NCBI RefSeq assembly: GCF_036241575.1
Contig: NZ_CP108455.1
Span: forward strand, 1,136,501 to 1,200,500
Source: Streptomyces sp. NBC_01267
Lineage (GTDB): Bacteria; Actinomycetota; Actinomycetes; Streptomycetales; Streptomycetaceae
Reading direction: 5' to 3'
Length of the DNA: 64,000 nt
Positions 44,277-56,924 of the stretch are shown in pieces (the stretch's first letter is position 1; each line of letters starts with the position of its first letter). The notes below the pieces were generated by a model. The model was not told where the DNA came from. It made no database searches and saw only the letters and a program-made list of their open reading frames with translations. The position numbers and the translations under genes were made by a program.

Positions 44277-44834
44277 ATGGCTCAGCAGTCGCACGACGCC
44301 CCGGACGCCCCCGTGGGCGATCCCCTGGACGACCTGGTGCGGGCGGTCACCTCGCTCTCGTACGCGATGGGCCGCAGCAGGGTCCATGACCGGCTCACGG
44401 CGGCCGTGGGGGTCAAGATCGAACGCCCGGAGATCGCGCTGCTGCGCGTGCTGTGCGACGCCCCCGGACCGCTGCGGGTGACCGATGTCGCGGAGCGGCT
44501 GCTCGTACGGACCCCGCACGTCACCCGGCAGGCGGCCGGGCTGGAGCAGGACGGTCTGATCCGGCGCGCTCCGGACCCCAGTGATCAACGAGCACAGCTG
44601 CTGGAGCTTTCCGATCTCGGGCGAACCGTGGTGCTCCGGCTGAACGAGGGCGTACGGCGTATCTTCCGCGAGGTGCTCGCCGAGGTGCGCGACGACGAGA
44701 TCCGCAGCGCCGCGCGGATCATCGAGGCGCTGGTCGCCGATTCGGCCGCGCGGCTGGCCTCGGAACCGGACGACGTCCCGGGCGGTAGCGGTATCGGCAT
44801 CCTGGCCGGAAACGGGGAGCAGCCCTCCGCGTGA
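44277..44834 (+). CDS. MarR family transcriptional regulator
   Basis: A 185-residue winged-helix regulator of the MarR type. The HTH lies around ALLRVLCDAPGPLRVTDVAERLLVRTPHVTRQAAGLEQDGLIRRAPDPSDQRAQL (about residues 50-105), with the beta-wing DPSDQRAQLLELSD. The N-terminal helix (VRAVTSLSYAMGRSRVHDRL) should form the dimer interface. ATG 44277 has AGGA 8 nt upstream; ATG 44268 is an alternative. No gene is divergently paired close by and its target is unknown. It is convergent with rel, 70 nt away. Confidence 0.88.
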   Translation: MAQQSHDAPDAPVGDPLDDLVRAVTSLSYAMGRSRVHDRLTAAVGVKIERPEIALLRVLCDAPGPLRVTDVAERLLVRTPHVTRQAAGLEQDGLIRRAPDPSDQRAQLLELSDLGRTVVLRLNEGVRRIFREVLAEVRDDEIRSAARIIEALVADSAARLASEPDDVPGGSGIGILAGNGEQPSA

Positions 44835-44875
44835 GTGCGCGAAGGGCTGCTGCCGCCGGGCTCTGCGGGCCTGGA

Positions 44876-44904
44876 GCGGCCGGTCAGGCTCTGCGGGCGG
44901 CCGG

Positions 44905-44917
<13 letters not shown>
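44876..44917. repeat. 21-bp tandem duplication spanning the rel stop codon
   Basis: GCGGCCGGTCAGG followed by CTCTGCGG (44876-44896) is repeated at 44897-44917 with two mismatches. The rel stop TGA is within the right copy (44905-44907), and the left copy supplies a second in-frame TGA 21 nt further on. Confidence 0.85.
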
Positions 44918-47427
<2,510 letters not shown>

Positions 47428-47534
47428 GGGCACTCCTTGTGCGGGTCCGGGTCCCCCGGTCAGGTCCGGAAAGGCCATGGTATCGATCCCCGGCGATCCG
47501 CTCGCCCTGGGCCGGTGCCGGGACCGTACGCGAA

Positions 47535-47568
47535 AGGCGGGCACCCGGTGGTTCCAGGGTGCCCGCCT
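47535..47568 (-). terminator. Hairpin between apt and rel
   Basis: A 12-bp perfect stem (47535-47546 / 47557-47568) with a 10-nt loop, 19 nt after the apt stop on the minus strand. Confidence 0.7.
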
Positions 47569-47587
47569 CCGTGGAGCGGTGTACGGA

Positions 47588-48127
47588 TCAGACGGTGATC
47601 AGTGCGTCCAGCGGGGCTCCGCGCAGCGCGGGCTCCAGCCGGGCCCGCCCGTCGAGGAAGCCGAGCTCCATCAGTACGGCGACGCCCGTGACCTGGGCGC
47701 CCGCCCGGCGGATCAGCTCCAGTGAGGCTTCGGCCGTGCCGCCGGTGGCGAGGACGTCGTCGATGACCATGACCCGGTCGTCGGCGCCGAGGTCCTCGGC
47801 GTGCAGCTCGATCTCGGCGCTCCCGTACTCCAGGTCGTAGCGCTGCGAGAGCGTCGCTCCCGGAAGTTTGCCCGCCTTGCGGACCGGGATGAAGCCCAGA
47901 CCGGCCCGGATCGCGACCGGGGCGGCCAGGATGAACCCGCGCGCCTCCAGGCCGACGATCTTGGTGGCGCCGTGCCGCAGGCACAGTTCCGCGAGGGCGT
48001 CGGTCAGGGCGGTGAAGGCTTCCGGGTCGGCGAGCAGCGGTGTGATGTCCTTGAACACCACACCCGGCTTCGGATAGTCCTGGACGTCCCGGATCCGGCT
48101 GAGCAGCAGCTCCCGTACGTCGGTCAT
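47588..48127 (-). CDS. apt: Adenine phosphoribosyltransferase
   Basis: Salvages adenine to AMP with PRPP. The 179-residue protein has the family start [27 protein letters not shown], and the PRPP-binding [16 protein letters not shown]. The ATG overlaps the secF stop by 1 nt; secDF-apt-rel is a conserved order in actinobacteria. Confidence 0.95.
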   Translation of the reverse strand: MTDVRELLLSRIRDVQDYPKPGVVFKDITPLLADPEAFTALTDALAELCLRHGATKIVGLEARGFILAAPVAIRAGLGFIPVRKAGKLPGATLSQRYDLEYGSAEIELHAEDLGADDRVMVIDDVLATGGTAEASLELIRRAGAQVTGVAVLMELGFLDGRARLEPALRGAPLDALITV

Positions 48128-49236
48128 CAGTGCTTCCCCGGGGTACGGCCGCGGCCGCGGGTGCCGGACGGGCGCGGGCCCACGAGGGAGGCCGCACCGT
48201 CACCGGCGAGCGCCTCCTGCGGGTCGCCGCCGTCGGACATGTCGTCGTCGGACTCGCCCCTCGCGGCGGCGGAGGCCCGCTTGGCGAGCACCCGCTTCTT
48301 GAGGGCCTTCATCGCCGGGTCGCGTTCCTTGAGGTCGGCGACGAGCGGAGTGGCGATGAAGATCGAGGAGTACGCACCGGCTGCGAGGCCGACGAACAGG
48401 GCCAGCGAGATGTCGTTGAGCATCCCCGCGCCCAGGAAGCCACCGCCGATGAAGAGCAGTCCGGCGACCGGGAGCAGTGCGACGACCGTGGTGTTGATGG
48501 ACCGCACCAGGGTGCCGTTGAGGCTGCGGTTGGCGATCTCGCTGTAGGTGAAGCGGGTCTGCTTCTTGAGGTCCTTGGACGCTTCCTTGAGACCGTCGAA
48601 GACGACGACGGTGTCGTAGAGCGAGTATCCGAGGATGGTCAGCAGACCGATCACGGTGCCCTGGGTGACCTCGAACCCGACGAGCGCGTACACACCGACC
48701 GTGATGGTGAGGTCGTGGATCAGGGCGACCAGGGCGGCGATGGCCATCCGCCATTCGAAGGCGATGGCCAGATAGATCACCACCAGGACCATGAAGATCG
48801 CCAGGCCTTGCCAGGCCTTAGCGGCGATCGTCTCACCCCAGCTGGGACCGACCACATCGGCGGCGATCTTGTCGACCGGGAGCTTCAGTTCCTTGGCGAG
48901 CGAGCCGTGGATCTTGTCGGCCGTGCCCGTGTCGATACCGGAGACCTGGATCCGCAGACCGCCGTTGCCGAGCTTCTGGACGGTCGCGTCGTGACCGGAG
49001 ATCTTCTCCGCCGCGTCCTGGGCGTGCGTCACGGAGACGCTGGTGCTCTGGGTGGTGGTGAAGACCGCACCGCCCTGGAACTCGATGCCCAGGTTCAGAC
49101 CGCGCACCGCCAGGCCGACGATGGCCGTGATGGTGATCAGGATCGAGATCCCGTACCAGATCTTCCGCTTGGCCACGAAGTCGTAGCCGACCTCGCCGCG
49201 GTAGAGCCGGGCGCCCATGCTGCCGAGTCGCGACAT
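48127..49236 (-). CDS. secF: Protein translocase subunit SecF
   Basis: Six transmembrane segments of the SecDF complex, which uses the proton gradient to help pull secreted proteins across. Motifs: VGLAVRGLNLGIEFQGGAVF (D1) near residue 45, then the VVGPSWGETIAAKAWQGLAIF, TVGVYALVGFEVTQGTVIGLLTILGYSLYDTVVVFD segment (D4 region), and LTRSINTTVVALLPVAGLL-like SINTTVVALLPVAGLLFIGG. The C-terminus is charged and rich in Arg/Gly. 1 nt downstream of secD. Confidence 0.95.
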   Translation of the reverse strand: MSRLGSMGARLYRGEVGYDFVAKRKIWYGISILITITAIVGLAVRGLNLGIEFQGGAVFTTTQSTSVSVTHAQDAAEKISGHDATVQKLGNGGLRIQVSGIDTGTADKIHGSLAKELKLPVDKIAADVVGPSWGETIAAKAWQGLAIFMVLVVIYLAIAFEWRMAIAALVALIHDLTITVGVYALVGFEVTQGTVIGLLTILGYSLYDTVVVFDGLKEASKDLKKQTRFTYSEIANRSLNGTLVRSINTTVVALLPVAGLLFIGGGFLGAGMLNDISLALFVGLAAGAYSSIFIATPLVADLKERDPAMKALKKRVLAKRASAAARGESDDDMSDGGDPQEALAGDGAASLVGPRPSGTRGRGRTPGKH

Positions 49237-49237
49237 C

Positions 49238-50980
49238 TCACGCCTCCTTCGAGTCGGTGGAAGCGGAGGAGGAAACAGAAGCGGACACGGTACTGCGGGA
49301 GCGGCGTAGCGGAGGTTTGGCCCCCAGTCGCTTCGGATCGAGGCCGGACCAGGGGTGGCCGCTCGCGAAGAACTTCTTGCGGGCCAGCAGCGTCATCACC
49401 GGCTTGGTGAACAGGAACACCACAGCGACGTCGAGCAGCGTGGTCAAGCCGAGGGTGAAGGCGAAGCCCTGGACCTTGCCGACCGTCACGATGTACAGCA
49501 CGGCGGCGGCCAGGAACGACACGAAGTCGGAGACCAGGATGGTGCGCCGGGCACGCGGCCAGGCGCGCTCGACGGCCGGCCGGAGTGTGCGGCCCTCCCG
49601 GATCTCGTCGCGGATCCGTTCGAAGTAGACGATGAACGAGTCCGCGGTGATACCGATCGCAACGATCGCACCACACACCGCGGGCAGGTTGAGGGCGAAG
49701 CCGATGCCCTTGCCGAGCAGTGCCATGAGTGTGTAGGTCAGGATCGCGGAGACCAGCAGGCTGAGGATCGCGATGAACGCGAGACCGCGGTAGTACGCGA
49801 TCAGGTAGACGATGACCAGCGCCAGGCCGATGGCACCGGCGATGAGGCCCGCCTGGAGCTGCTCGCCACCGAGCGCCGCCGTCACGGTCGTGACCGTCTC
49901 CTCCTTGAAGGAGAGCGGAAGCGCGCCGTAGGAGAGCACGTTGGCGAGGTCCTGGGCGGACTGCTGGGTGAAGCTGCCGGAGATCTCGGCGCTGCCGCTG
50001 AGCGTAGAGCTGACGCTGGGGGCCGACACGACCTGCCCGTCCAGCGCGATCGCGAACTGGTTCTGCGGGGACTGCTGCTGCGAGAGCTTGCTGGTGATCG
50101 TCTGGAACTTCTTCGAGCCCTTGCCCGTGAAGTCCATCTGGACGATCCACTGGCCGCGCTGCTGGTCGATGACGGCCTTCGCGCCGTCGACGTCGGTGCC
50201 GTCCACGGCGGCCGGGCCGAGGATGTACTTCGCGTCACCCTGGTCGCTGCAGGCCACGGTCGGGTCGGTGGGCTTGACGTTTTCGCCGCCGGCCTTCGCG
50301 CGGCCCGCCTTGGTGGTGCAGTCGAGCGCCGCGAACTGCTTCTCCAGCTTGGCGGCGGCTGCGGTGTCGGCGGCCGACGGGGTGGGCGTGGCCTGCGGAG
50401 CGGCCGGGGTGGAGGCGGACGGGGTGGGCCCGGCCTTGAGCGCGTCGGTGACCGCACGGCCCTGGGGAGTCGCCGTCGAGGACGGAGTGGCCTTCGAGCC
50501 CGTCTTGTCCTTGGCGGTCGATGACGCCTTCGGCGAGGGAGTGGCAGAGGGCTTGGTCGACGTCGGTGTCCCCGCGGCGACCGTCACCACCGGCCGGAAG
50601 TACAGCTGGGCGGTGGTACCGACCTGCTGCCTGGCCTGCTTCTCGTTCGTCCCCTTGGGGATGTTGACGATGATGTGGTCTTTGCCCTGGGTCTGGACCT
50701 CGGCCTCCGAGACACCGAGTCCGTTGACCCGGCGCTCGATGATGCTGACCGCCGTGTCCATGTTCTTCTGGTTGATCGCGTTGGGCTTGCCGGGCTGGCT
50801 CTGGGCCTTGAGCGTGATGCTCGTACCGCCGGCGAGGTCGATACCGAGACGCGGCGTGACCTGCTTCGACCAGAACATCCCGCCGACGAGCGCAACCATG
50901 GCGATCAGGATCAGGGCCAGGGAACGCCCGGGCTTGCCCTGAGCTCCCGTCTGCCTTCGGCCCTTGTTGGGTGCTGCCAC
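49238..50980 (-). CDS. secD: Protein translocase subunit SecD with Thr/Pro/Ser-rich insertion
   Basis: The 580-residue partner of SecF. N-terminal helix (LALILIAMVALVGGMFW), then RLGIDLAGGTSITLKAQ, the periplasmic P1 domain, and five C-terminal helices with the AGAIGLALVIVYLIAYYRG, ADSFIVYFERIRDEIREGRT and AFTLGLTTLLDVAVVFLFT segments. Between about residues 140 and 205 is a low-complexity insertion rich in Thr, Ser, Pro and Ala (TSTKPSATPSPKASSTAKDK), absent from E. coli SecD and probably a flexible loop on the outer side. Confidence 0.95.
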   Translation of the reverse strand: MAAPNKGRRQTGAQGKPGRSLALILIAMVALVGGMFWSKQVTPRLGIDLAGGTSITLKAQSQPGKPNAINQKNMDTAVSIIERRVNGLGVSEAEVQTQGKDHIIVNIPKGTNEKQARQQVGTTAQLYFRPVVTVAAGTPTSTKPSATPSPKASSTAKDKTGSKATPSSTATPQGRAVTDALKAGPTPSASTPAAPQATPTPSAADTAAAAKLEKQFAALDCTTKAGRAKAGGENVKPTDPTVACSDQGDAKYILGPAAVDGTDVDGAKAVIDQQRGQWIVQMDFTGKGSKKFQTITSKLSQQQSPQNQFAIALDGQVVSAPSVSSTLSGSAEISGSFTQQSAQDLANVLSYGALPLSFKEETVTTVTAALGGEQLQAGLIAGAIGLALVIVYLIAYYRGLAFIAILSLLVSAILTYTLMALLGKGIGFALNLPAVCGAIVAIGITADSFIVYFERIRDEIREGRTLRPAVERAWPRARRTILVSDFVSFLAAAVLYIVTVGKVQGFAFTLGLTTLLDVAVVFLFTKPVMTLLARKKFFASGHPWSGLDPKRLGAKPPLRRSRSTVSASVSSSASTDSKEA

Positions 50981-51088
50981 CTTGTCGATTCTCCCTGTCC
51001 TACCGCCCGCGCCGGGTATGCGCTGTGGGCGGCCACGAAGTGATGTGGGGACCTGCTCCGCTGAACCAGTGCACGGTCCCCGGACGTG

Positions 51089-51547
51089 CTACTTCGTTTC
51101 GCCCTCGCCATCAGCCTTGTCGTCGGACTTGACGTCGGGCTTGACGTCGGCCGCGTCGTCCTCGGCGGCATCGTCCGACGCCTCGTGCTTGCCGAGGTCG
51201 ACCTTCTCGTCCGCGGACTCGTCGAGCCCGGTCAGCGAGGAGGCGTCGTCGGGAACGACGGGGGTGTCACCGTGGACGATGCGGTTGTACTCCTCGTCCT
51301 CGAGGACGGCTCCGATCGCGTTCTTGCCGTAGACGGCGTGGACGCCGGGCGCGATCTCCAGGAGGACCGAGTCGTCGTGGATCTCCTTGACGGTGGCGTA
51401 CATGCCCCCGATCGTCCGGACGCCGGTGCCGGGCTGCATCTCATTACGCATCGATGCGGCCGCCTGCTGCTTGCGCTTGGCAGACCGGGTCATCAGGAAC
51501 ATGGCCCCGATGAGCACGATGAAGGGGAGGAGGGTCACGAGACTCAC
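51089..51547 (-). CDS. yajC: Preprotein translocase subunit YajC
   Basis: Single-pass membrane accessory of SecDF. The transmembrane helix SLVTLLPFIVLIGAMFLMTRS is at the N-terminus, followed by the conserved RSAKRKQQAAASMRNEMQPGTGVRTIGGMYATVKEI. The C-terminal 50 residues are strongly acidic (Asp/Glu/Lys). GTG 51547 with AAGGAAG 9 nt upstream is chosen; the frame to 51709 has no homology. It precedes secD by about 108 nt. Confidence 0.93.
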   Translation of the reverse strand: MSLVTLLPFIVLIGAMFLMTRSAKRKQQAAASMRNEMQPGTGVRTIGGMYATVKEIHDDSVLLEIAPGVHAVYGKNAIGAVLEDEEYNRIVHGDTPVVPDDASSLTGLDESADEKVDLGKHEASDDAAEDDAADVKPDVKSDDKADGEGETK

Positions 51548-51713
51548 GGGAGGGAACTTCCTTCGCACGACCGCGCTGGATCGCGGCCTGATCTTCGGGG
51601 GCGGGGCATGCCGACCTGGAAGGGCGGCATCGGCGGAGTCTAGGCGAGTCCGCATCATTGGAACAACGCCCAGCATGGCACCGGGGTTCCGCTGCGGGCA
51701 CCCCCGCACACAG

Positions 51714-52805
51714 TCACGCCCCGAACAGGCCCGCTTGTCCCTTTCCTACGGAATTGCCCGCAGTACCCTGTGGTGGCACCAGCCCGAGGTGCGCCCAGGC
51801 CGCAGGCGTGGCAACACGGCCCCGAGGGGTGCGGGCGAGCAGTCCTTCGCGTACGAGGAAGGGTTCAGCGACCTCCTCGACCGTCTCGCGCTCCTCCCCG
51901 ACGGCGACGGCGAGTGTGGAAAGTCCCACAGGCCCGCCCCCGAACAGTTTGAGCAGGGCCTGGAGTACCGCCCGGTCGAGACGGTCCAGCCCCCTGGCGT
52001 CAACCTCGTACACCGCGAGGGCCGCGCCTGCCACCTCCCGGGTGATCACTCCGTCAGTCTTGACCTGGGCGTAGTCGCGGACGCGGCGCAGCAGCCGGTT
52101 GGCGATACGCGGGGTGCCCCGGGAGCGTCCGGCGATCTCCGCCGCGCCCTTCTCGTCGATCTCGACGTCCAGCAGACGCGCGGAGCGGTGGATGACCCGT
52201 TCCAGCTCGGCGGGTTCGTAGAACTCCATGTGTCCGGTGAAGCCGAAGCGGTCGCGCAGCGGGGGCGGCAGCAGTCCGGCCCTGGTGGTGGCGCCGACGA
52301 GGGTGAAGGGCGGCAGCTCCAGCGGGATGGCGGTGGCTCCCGGGCCCTTGCCGACGATGACGTCGACCCGGAAGTCCTCCATCGCCATGTAGAGCATTTC
52401 CTCGGCGGGCCTGGACATCCGGTGGATCTCGTCGAGGAAGAGCACCTCGCCCTCCTGGAGGGACGAGAGGATCGCGGCGAGATCTCCCGCGTGCTGGATC
52501 GCGGGGCCCGATGTGATGCGGATCGGGGCGCCCATCTCGGCTGCGATGATCATCGAAAGAGTGGTCTTCCCGAGGCCGGGAGCGCCGGAGAGCAGGACGT
52601 GGTCGGCGGTCGCACCACGCTGCCTGGCCGCCCGGAGGACGAGGTCGAGCTGCTGTCTGACCTTTTCCTGGCCCACGAACTCTTCGAGATCCTTGGGACG
52701 GAGCGCGGCTTCGACCGCCTGATCCTCGCCGTCGGCGGAGGCACCCACCAGACGGTCTTCGGCATCGGGAGCGGACTCGTCCCACTCGTTCTGAGGCGGC
52801 AGCAT
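51714..52805 (-). CDS. ruvB: Holliday junction branch migration helicase RuvB
   Basis: AAA+ motor of the RuvABC resolvasome. The 363-residue protein has [22 protein letters not shown], Walker [13 protein letters not shown] (near 71), Walker [19 protein letters not shown], sensor AND arginine-finger region ([21 protein letters not shown]), and a C-terminal winged helix ([25 protein letters not shown]). ATG 52805 is chosen; the longer frame to 53351 overlaps ruvA. Confidence 0.96.
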   Translation of the reverse strand: MLPPQNEWDESAPDAEDRLVGASADGEDQAVEAALRPKDLEEFVGQEKVRQQLDLVLRAARQRGATADHVLLSGAPGLGKTTLSMIIAAEMGAPIRITSGPAIQHAGDLAAILSSLQEGEVLFLDEIHRMSRPAEEMLYMAMEDFRVDVIVGKGPGATAIPLELPPFTLVGATTRAGLLPPPLRDRFGFTGHMEFYEPAELERVIHRSARLLDVEIDEKGAAEIAGRSRGTPRIANRLLRRVRDYAQVKTDGVITREVAGAALAVYEVDARGLDRLDRAVLQALLKLFGGGPVGLSTLAVAVGEERETVEEVAEPFLVREGLLARTPRGRVATPAAWAHLGLVPPQGTAGNSVGKGQAGLFGA

Positions 52806-52819
52806 GGCGGGTCTCTCGA

Positions 52820-53437
52820 TCAGCGGGCGCGGTTGAGGGTCTGCAGGGCGGCCTTGAGGAGCACGCCGACCTGGGGCTCGGCGGTGGCCTCGGCCTGCGG
52901 TGTGACGGCGGCGACGGCGTCCTCGGCATCGCGGGGCGCGTAACCGAGGCCGACCAGCGCCGCGTGCAGTTGCTCGCTCCAGGGCGCGGGGCCGGGGGCC
53001 GAGCGCTGCGCGGCGAGGTGCGCGCCGGTGCCGAGGGGGGCGCCGAGACGGTCCTTGAGCTCCAGGAGCAGCTTCTGCGCGCCCTTCTTGCCGATGCCGG
53101 GCACGGCGGTCAGGGACTTCTCGTCGCCGGTGGAGACCGCGAGCCGCAGGGCGTCGGGCGAGTGCACGGCGAGCATGGCCTGCGCGAGCCGGGGGCCGAC
53201 GCCGCTCGCGGTCTGGAGGAGCTCGAAGACCTGGCGTTCGTCGTCGTCGGCGAAGCCGTAGAGCGTGAGCGAGTCCTCCCGGACGACGAGGGAGGTGGCG
53301 AGCTTCGCCTGCTGGCCGATACGCAGGGCGGAGAGCGTGTTCGGTGTGCACTGGACGGCCATGCCGACACCGCCGACCTCCAGGACGGCGGTGGTCGGGG
53401 CCAGAGCGGCCACCGGGCCGGAAACGAAAGCGATCAT
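52820..53437 (-). CDS. ruvA: Holliday junction branch migration protein RuvA
   Basis: Tetrameric junction-binding partner of RuvB. The 205-residue protein has the N-terminal OB fold ([26 protein letters not shown]), two helix-hairpin-helix motifs ([17 protein letters not shown] and [23 protein letters not shown]) and the C-terminal RuvB-binding domain ([19 protein letters not shown]). ATG 53437 overlaps the ruvC stop by 4 nt. Confidence 0.95.
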   Translation of the reverse strand: MIAFVSGPVAALAPTTAVLEVGGVGMAVQCTPNTLSALRIGQQAKLATSLVVREDSLTLYGFADDDERQVFELLQTASGVGPRLAQAMLAVHSPDALRLAVSTGDEKSLTAVPGIGKKGAQKLLLELKDRLGAPLGTGAHLAAQRSAPGPAPWSEQLHAALVGLGYAPRDAEDAVAAVTPQAEATAEPQVGVLLKAALQTLNRAR

Positions 53438-53967
53438 GCGGTACGGCCTTTCAGCGTGCGGTGAGCGGCTACGGCCTGCTGGAGCCGGTTCTGGGCGGGG
53501 GCCCGCCAGATGTGACAGATGGCGAGGGCGAGGGCGTCCGCGGCGTCGGCGGGTTTCGGTGGTGCGTCGAGCCGCAGCAGCCGGGTCACCATCGCCCCGA
53601 CCTGGGCCTTGTCGGCCCGTCCACTGCCGGAGACGGCCGCCTTGACCTCGCTGGGCGTGTGCAGGGCGACGGGGATGCCGCGGCGGGACGCGCAGAGCAT
53701 CGCGACCGCGCTGGCCTGTGCGGTGCCCATGACCGTACGGACGTTGTGCTGGCTGAACACTCTCTCCACCGCTACGACCTCGGGACGGTACTCGTCCAGC
53801 CACCGTTCCACGCCGCGCTCGATCTCCACCAGCCGGGCGCCGAGATCGGCGTCGGCGGGTGTCCGGACAACGCCCACACCCAGCATCTTCAGGGGGCGGC
53901 CAGCGACGCCGTCGACCACGCCGACGCCACATCTGGTCAGCCCCGGATCCACGCCAAGCACCCGCAC
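53434..53967 (-). CDS. ruvC: Crossover junction endodeoxyribonuclease RuvC
   Basis: Resolves Holliday junctions. The 177-residue RNase H-fold nuclease has the catalytic acids in [38 protein letters not shown] and the C-terminal [17 protein letters not shown] 53967 is where homology begins; the frame to 54081 has no homology. First gene of the ruvC-ruvA-ruvB operon. Confidence 0.95.
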   Translation of the reverse strand: MRVLGVDPGLTRCGVGVVDGVAGRPLKMLGVGVVRTPADADLGARLVEIERGVERWLDEYRPEVVAVERVFSQHNVRTVMGTAQASAVAMLCASRRGIPVALHTPSEVKAAVSGSGRADKAQVGAMVTRLLRLDAPPKPADAADALALAICHIWRAPAQNRLQQAVAAHRTLKGRTA

Positions 53968-54202
53968 CGCGCTCCACCCCACCGTCGTCGTCAGCCTGTT
54001 GTCGCAGGTTAGCGGCTGCCTCCGACATCGCCCGCCCTGCGACCCCGTACCGGAAACCACGGGGCCGCAGATTCCCGTCACCTGCGGCCCGCGAACAAGA
54101 AAGAGACACCGAAAGTCAGCCCGGAAAACTCGACCGCTGGAAATTCAATAATTTCACCGGGCACCGAACGCGTAACAATCACAGCAATGTGATCGGGGAC
54201 TA

Positions 54203-54514
54203 ATGCGCACCATTGCCGAGGCGGCCGTAGCGGCCTCCGTCACCGTCGCCGGGACAGGACCCGCAGCACCTACCCGGACAACGGCCATACAACCGATGGG
54301 AAAGCACACCGGTAGGAGCGGATGCTTCAACTGGTCGTGGGGCGACGGCGTCTCGACGACCACCGTTTACTGCCACAACGTCTGCAATCACTCGGCGGCC
54401 ATTGGCATCTGGTGGCACGAAGGCACGGTGGACTCCATGCGTTCGGCCACCGTCGAGTCAGGCGGCAAGGGCCACATAGGGCACGCCGGCTCCGTCAAGA
54501 GCATCGAGGGATAA
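54203..54514 (+). CDS. Small orphan protein, possibly secreted, Trp/Cys-containing
   Basis: A 103-residue frame, the only plus-strand gene between ruvC and yebC. The N-terminus is mildly hydrophobic and Ala/Val-rich with one Arg (MRTIAEAAVAASVTVAGTGPAAP), which could be a weak signal peptide, followed by a mature part with three Cys and four Trp (CFNWSWGDGVSTTTVYCHNVCNH). GGGGAC is only 2 nt before ATG, so the ribosome-binding site is weak. The GC content of the surrounding 200 nt is lower than its neighbours. A strong terminator follows directly, which supports a real gene. I do not recognise a family. Confidence 0.55.
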   Translation: MRTIAEAAVAASVTVAGTGPAAPTRTTAIQPMGKHTGRSGCFNWSWGDGVSTTTVYCHNVCNHSAAIGIWWHEGTVDSMRSATVESGGKGHIGHAGSVKSIEG

Positions 54515-54518
54515 AAAC

Positions 54519-54560
54519 CTGGAGGGGTTCGTCCGGGCTACTCCGGACGAACCCCTCCAG
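54519..54560. terminator. Bidirectional terminator between the orphan gene and yebC
   Basis: A perfect 18-bp stem (54519-54536 / 54543-54560) with a 6-nt loop, 4 nt after the orphan gene's stop and 36 nt after the yebC stop. Confidence 0.85.
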
Positions 54561-54595
54561 CGTGTACTGCATTCCGCAGAAACCGTCAAAGGCGG

Positions 54596-55348
54596 TCAGG
54601 CGTCAAGGCTCTCCATGACCTCGTCCGAGACGTCGAAGTTGGCGAAGACGTTCTGCACGTCGTCGCTGTCCTCCAGCGCGTCGATCAGCTTGAAGATCTT
54701 GCGCGCGCCCTCTTCATCCAGCTCGACCTGCATGGTCGGCATGAAGTTGGCCTCGGCCGAGTCGTAGTCGATACCGGCCTCCTGGAGCGCGGTGCGGACC
54801 GCGACCATGTCGGTGGCCTCACTGACGACCTCGTACGACTCACCCAGGTCGTTGACCTCCTCGGCGCCCGCCTCCAGGACCGCGCCGAGGACGTCGTCCT
54901 CGGCGAGGACGCCCTTGGGGACCATGACGACCCCCTTGCGGTTGAAGAGGTACGAGACGGAACCCGGGTCGGCCATCGAGCCGCCGTTGCGGGTCATCGC
55001 GACCCGGACGTCGGACGCGGCACGGTTGCGGTTGTCGGTGAGGCACTCGATGAGCACCGCGACACCGTTGGGGCCGTATCCCTCGTACATGATCGTCTGG
55101 TAGTCGACGCCGCCCGCCTCAAGACCACCGCCGCGCTTGACCGCGGAGTCGATGTTCTTGTTGGGGACGGAACTCTTCTTCGCCTTCTGGATGGCATCGA
55201 CGAGCGTCGGGTTGCCTTCCGGATCGACGCCACCGGTCCGGGCGGCAACCTCGATGTTCTTGATCAGCTTCGCGAAGAGCTTGCCGCGCTTGGCATCAAC
55301 CACGGCCTTCTTGTGCTTCGTCGTAGCCCATTTAGAGTGGCCGGACAT
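54596..55348 (-). CDS. yebC: YebC/PmpR family protein
   Basis: A 250-residue protein of the YebC family, long annotated as transcriptional regulators and more recently linked to translation of proline-rich stretches. It starts [37 protein letters not shown] and has [28 protein letters not shown] and an acidic C-terminal domain. It lies between pdxT and the orphan gene, in the conserved pdxS-pdxT-yebC-ruvC order. Confidence 0.94.
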   Translation of the reverse strand: MSGHSKWATTKHKKAVVDAKRGKLFAKLIKNIEVAARTGGVDPEGNPTLVDAIQKAKKSSVPNKNIDSAVKRGGGLEAGGVDYQTIMYEGYGPNGVAVLIECLTDNRNRAASDVRVAMTRNGGSMADPGSVSYLFNRKGVVMVPKGVLAEDDVLGAVLEAGAEEVNDLGESYEVVSEATDMVAVRTALQEAGIDYDSAEANFMPTMQVELDEEGARKIFKLIDALEDSDDVQNVFANFDVSDEVMESLDA

Positions 55349-55410
55349 CTGCCTGTCTCCTTCGCGTAACCGTTTCCTGGACGAACGCGAGAGATCCTAC
55401 CGGGCGCCGG

Positions 55411-56001
55411 TCACCGGGCGTCGCGCACCATGTCCGTGAAGTACTGGTGCAGCCGGTGGTCCCCGGTCAGTTCCGGGTGGAACGACGTCGCCAGCGCACG
55501 GCCCTGGCGCACCGCGACGATGTGCCCGCCGTGCTCCGCGAGCACCTGGACCCCGGCGCCGACCGACTCCACCCAGGGGGCCCGGATGAAGACGCCCTCG
55601 ACGGGACCGCCGTCGATCTCGGGTATTGCGACGGCGGCCTCGAAGGACTCGTTCTGACGCCCGAACGCGTTGCGCCTGACGATCATGTCGATCCCGCCGA
55701 AGGTCTCCTGGCCCGAGCGGGGGTCGAGGATCTTGTCGGCGAGCATGATCAGGCCCGCACAGGTGCCGTACACCGGCAGCCCTGACCCGATGCGCTCGCG
55801 CAGCGGCTCCAGCATGCCGAAGAGACCGGCCAGTTTGGACATGGTGGTGGACTCACCACCCGGGATGACCAGGCCGTCGAGGTCCGCGAGCTCCTCGGGG
55901 CGCCGGACCGGCCTGGCCTGGGCGTCTGCCACGGCCAGGGCGGTCAGGTGTTCCCGTACGTCGCCCTGGAGGGCGAGGACACCGATGAGCGGGGTCGTCA
56001 T
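55411..56001 (-). CDS. pdxT: Pyridoxal 5'-phosphate synthase glutaminase subunit
   Basis: Supplies ammonia from glutamine to PdxS for pyridoxal phosphate. The 196-residue triad amidotransferase has [23 protein letters not shown], the nucleophile Cys in [12 protein letters not shown] and the His-Glu in [14 protein letters not shown] 56001 shares a base with the pdxS stop (TGATG); GTG 56004 is an alternative. Confidence 0.96.
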   Translation of the reverse strand: MTTPLIGVLALQGDVREHLTALAVADAQARPVRRPEELADLDGLVIPGGESTTMSKLAGLFGMLEPLRERIGSGLPVYGTCAGLIMLADKILDPRSGQETFGGIDMIVRRNAFGRQNESFEAAVAIPEIDGGPVEGVFIRAPWVESVGAGVQVLAEHGGHIVAVRQGRALATSFHPELTGDHRLHQYFTDMVRDAR

Positions 56002-56924
56002 CACCAGCCCCGGTTCGCGTAGCGCTCGGTCTCGGGGAGGGTGTCGCAGTTGATGCCGACCATGGCCTCACCGAGGTTGCGGGACGCGTCCGCGATGACC
56101 TTCGGGTCGTCGTAGAAGGTGGTGGCCTTCACGATGGCGGCGGCACGCTTGGCCGGGTCGCCGGACTTGAAGATGCCGGAGCCGACGAAGACGCCCTCGG
56201 CGCCGAGCTGGCGCATCAGCGCGGCGTCGGCCGGGGTGGCCACACCACCGGCGGAGAAGAGGACCACGGGCAGCTTGCCGAGCTCGGCGACCTCCTTGAC
56301 CAGCTCGTAGGGGGCGCGCAGGTCCTTCGCCGCGGCGTACAGCTCGTTGTTGTCGTAGCCGCGCAGCCGGGCGATCTCGTTCTTGATCTGGCGGAGGTGG
56401 CGGACGGCCTCGACGACGTTTCCGGTGCCGGCCTCGCCCTTGGAGCGGATCATGGCCGCGCCCTCGGCGATCCGGCGCAGCGCCTCACCGAGGTTGGTGG
56501 CACCGCAGACGAACGGGGTGGTGAAGGCGAACTTGTCGCTGTGGTTGACCTCGTCGGCCGGGGTGAGGACCTCGGACTCGTCGATGTAGTCCACACCCAG
56601 CGACTGGAGCACCTGGGCCTCGACGAAGTGGCCGATCCGCGACTTGGCCATGACGGGGATGGAGACGGCCCCGATGATCTCCTCGATCATGTTGGGGTCG
56701 GACATCCGGGCCACGCCGCCGTCCTTGCGGATGTCCGCGGGCACCCGCTCCAGCGCCATGACGGCGACGGCGCCCGCGTCCTCGGCGATCTTCGCCTGCT
56801 CGGCGTCGACCACGTCCATGATCACGCCGCCCTTGAGCTGCTCGGCCATGCCTCGCTTGACGCGGGCGGTACCGGTCGCCGGGGTTGCGGCGGTCTGGGA
56901 AGTGGTGGGAAGCGTGCTGGACAC
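56001..56924 (-). CDS. pdxS: Pyridoxal 5'-phosphate synthase subunit PdxS
   Basis: The (beta/alpha)8 synthase that condenses ribose 5-phosphate, glyceraldehyde 3-phosphate and ammonia to pyridoxal 5'-phosphate. The 307-residue protein has [17 protein letters not shown] (first active-site Lys), [23 protein letters not shown], and [21 protein letters not shown] [19 protein letters not shown]. First gene of pdxS-pdxT-yebC. Confidence 0.96.
   Translation of the reverse strand: MSSTLPTTSQTAATPATGTARVKRGMAEQLKGGVIMDVVDAEQAKIAEDAGAVAVMALERVPADIRKDGGVARMSDPNMIEEIIGAVSIPVMAKSRIGHFVEAQVLQSLGVDYIDESEVLTPADEVNHSDKFAFTTPFVCGATNLGEALRRIAEGAAMIRSKGEAGTGNVVEAVRHLRQIKNEIARLRGYDNNELYAAAKDLRAPYELVKEVAELGKLPVVLFSAGGVATPADAALMRQLGAEGVFVGSGIFKSGDPAKRAAAIVKATTFYDDPKVIADASRNLGEAMVGINCDTLPETERYANRGW

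Noticed and set aside
54322..54618. 98-codon plus-strand frame overlapping the orphan gene
   Set aside because: It runs through the terminator hairpin and into yebC, and its translation is Arg/Leu-rich like other shadows.
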